DNA of 14,904 nt from Alphaproteobacteria bacterium. Its GTDB lineage: Bacteria > Pseudomonadota > Alphaproteobacteria > UBA828. Below, piece by piece: positions 14,065-14,904 of the stretch. Position numbers and translations under genes: made by a program. Location: NCBI GenBank assembly GCA_022826345.1, contig JAJDVB010000195.1:1-14904 (forward strand), in the 5' to 3' direction. The number at the start of each line of letters is the position of its first letter. Within the stretch, counting starts at the first letter, position 1. Below the pieces are notes generated by a model that worked only from the letters and a program-made list of their open reading frames with translations, did no database searches and was not told where the DNA came from.

Positions 14065-14529
14065 ATGGCGATCTGTGAACTGAGCGCGTTGAACGGCCGG
14101 CTGGCGGCGGACGCGCGCCTGATGGGACTCGATCTCGGGACCAAGACCATCGGCGTCGCGGTCTCCGACGTGAGCCGCACGATCGCAACGGCGCGCACCA
14201 CGCTCCGGCGGACCAAGCTGACGCGTGACATCGAGGCCCTGCGCGCGCTCGTCGCAGACGAGGGGATCGGCGGCATCGTCGTGGGGCTTCCGGTCAACAT
14301 GGACGGCAGCGAAGGCCCACGCGCGCAGTCTACCCGCGACACGGCAGCACGGCTGGCCGAGGCGCTGGCGATCCCCGTCGCTTTCTGGGACGAGCGCTGG
14401 TCCACCGTCGCGGCCGAGCGCGCGATGCTCGACGCCGACCTCTCGCGCCGTAAGCGGGCGCGCAAGGTCGACCAGGTGGCGGCGGCCTACATCCTGCAGG
14501 GCGCGCTCGACCGCCTGCGCACGGCGTAG
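14065..14529 (+). CDS. ruvX: Putative pre-16S rRNA nuclease RuvX/YqgF
   Basis: 154 residues, cytoplasmic, RNase H-like fold. YqgF/RuvX is an essential or near-essential factor that matures the 5' end of 16S rRNA; a Holliday junction resolvase role was proposed earlier. Motifs are GLDLGTKTIGVAVSD (21-35, catalytic D23), VVGLPVNMDGSEGPRAQ (72-88), DERWSTVAAERAML (109-122, E110) and KVDQVAAAYILQ (134-145, D136). The N-terminal 20 residues before the first strand resemble alphaproteobacterial RuvX, which supports ATG 14065 over the internal ATG at the start of MGLDLGT. The ribosome site is weak. Length is normal for the family (about 140-160). Confidence 0.93.
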   Translation: MAICELSALNGRLAADARLMGLDLGTKTIGVAVSDVSRTIATARTTLRRTKLTRDIEALRALVADEGIGGIVVGLPVNMDGSEGPRAQSTRDTAARLAEALAIPVAFWDERWSTVAAERAMLDADLSRRKRARKVDQVAAAYILQGALDRLRTA

Positions 14530-14581
14530 CGGAACGAACCCAGGGGGAGTCTTGCTGCGCTCACGGTCCGAGCGCGAGACC

Positions 14582-14597
14582 CCGGACCATGGTCCGG
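14582..14597. repeat. 16-bp perfect palindrome downstream of ruvX
   Basis: CCGGACCATGGTCCGG is its own reverse complement over 16 bases, 52 bases past the ruvX stop and without a T-run after it. It could be a protein-binding site or a transcript-end hairpin; nothing decides between these. Confidence 0.5.
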
Positions 14598-14660
14598 TGC
14601 ACCACGCGCGGCGAGCGTGCCAATGTCGCGCCATGAAGCGCAGCCGCCTCCACCTTGGAA

Positions 14661-14760
14661 TCCCGCCTGTCCCGCCTAATCCCGGCGTGTCCCACTTATC
14701 CCGACGAATCCCACTTGTCCCAGCAAATCCCACCGAATCCCGCTCATCCCACCAAATCCC
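14661..14760. repeat. Degenerate tandem array of about 9.6 bp, G-rich on the - strand
   Basis: Eleven TCCC tetramers start at 14661, 14670, 14680, 14690, 14699, 14709, 14718, 14728, 14738, 14747 and 14757, a spacing of 9 or 10 bases. Most are preceded by A (AATCCC or TATCCC) and the rest by G (GTCCC). On the - strand this is eleven GGG tracts with linkers of six or seven bases, which meets the usual G-quadruplex pattern throughout. It lies between the convergent ends of ruvX and the gene at the right edge. No convincing coding frame crosses it. Confidence 0.8.
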
Positions 14761-14813
14761 GAATAATACCGGGCGCAATTCATATGAACCGATACGGTGA
14801 GGCATTGGGATCA

Positions 14814-14903
14814 TCACGATGGCGCGACGGCCCAGTTGCGCCGGGTCGTGTTCGTGATCACGTCGGGCTGGTCGGTCAGCCATTGCCACCCCGTCAAGCA
14901 GGC
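14814..14903 (-). CDS. 3' end of an unrecognised protein gene running off the window
   Basis: A - strand frame enters from the right edge and gives 29 residues ending in RRNWAVAPS, then a double stop (TGA TGA at 14816-14811). 27 of the 29 codons end in G or C, as expected for a native gene here, whereas a longer overlapping frame starting at 14889 lacks that bias. I do not recognise the family from so short a piece (GWQWLTDQPDVITNTTRRNW). It converges on ruvX, with the repeat array between the two stops. Confidence 0.45.
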   Translation of the reverse strand, partial: ACLTGWQWLTDQPDVITNTTRRNWAVAPS

Positions 14904-14904
14904 C

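Noticed and set aside
13900..14889. 329-codon - strand frame over ruvX and the repeat array
   Set aside because: It is antisense to ruvX, reads through the tandem array as low-complexity GI/WD-like residues, and has poor third-position GC near its start.

Overview
The window reads as a chromosomal segment of a high-GC alphaproteobacterium. Most genes use codons ending in G or C, and a sampled 60-base line in the transporter region is about 73% GC. The ruvX, SRAP and liv-type proteins also have an alphaproteobacterial look. That placement is inference from protein and codon style; there is no rRNA or other marker gene here.

Layout. (1) 3-269 is the 3' part of an HU/IHF-type nucleoid protein gene. 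(2) About 344-1810 is an AT-richer island (sampled lines 35-48% GC). It holds two overlapping + strand genes: a DUF5343-like protein and a Swt1-type HEPN protein with an R-x4-H ribonuclease-type motif. This looks like an uncharacterised toxin-antitoxin or anti-phage module and is the most interesting part of the window. (3) 1809-3317 (-) carries an SRAP/YedK protein and an SDR oxidoreductase. (4) 3507-11915 (-) is one long operon of the branched-chain amino acid (HAAT) ABC transporter type. In transcription order it encodes a periplasmic binding protein, a hairpin/attenuator, cassette A (livH-livM-livG-livF), cassette B (livH-livM-livG-livF), and a small secreted YtkA-like protein with a His/Met-rich tail. 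There are two full membrane/ATPase sets but only one binding protein. (5) 12443-12865 (-) is a GFA/CENP-V zinc protein, divergent from a quinone oxidoreductase at 12992-13987 (+). (6) 14065-14529 (+) is ruvX (YqgF). (7) The right edge holds the 3' end of an unrecognised - strand gene. It converges on ruvX across a non-coding stretch with a 16-bp perfect palindrome and an 11-unit array of about 9.6 bp that is G-rich on the - strand.

How the genes work together. The liv genes should make a two-cassette importer fed by one binding protein. A hairpin just after the binding-protein gene could keep that protein in excess over the membrane parts. Cassette B's LivG has a degenerate ABC signature motif, with proline where glycine is conserved, which suggests asymmetric ATP sites. 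The island pair should be co-translated. The remaining genes are ordinary housekeeping or metabolic genes with no evident link to the island. No tRNA, rRNA, CRISPR array, transposase or integrase was seen.
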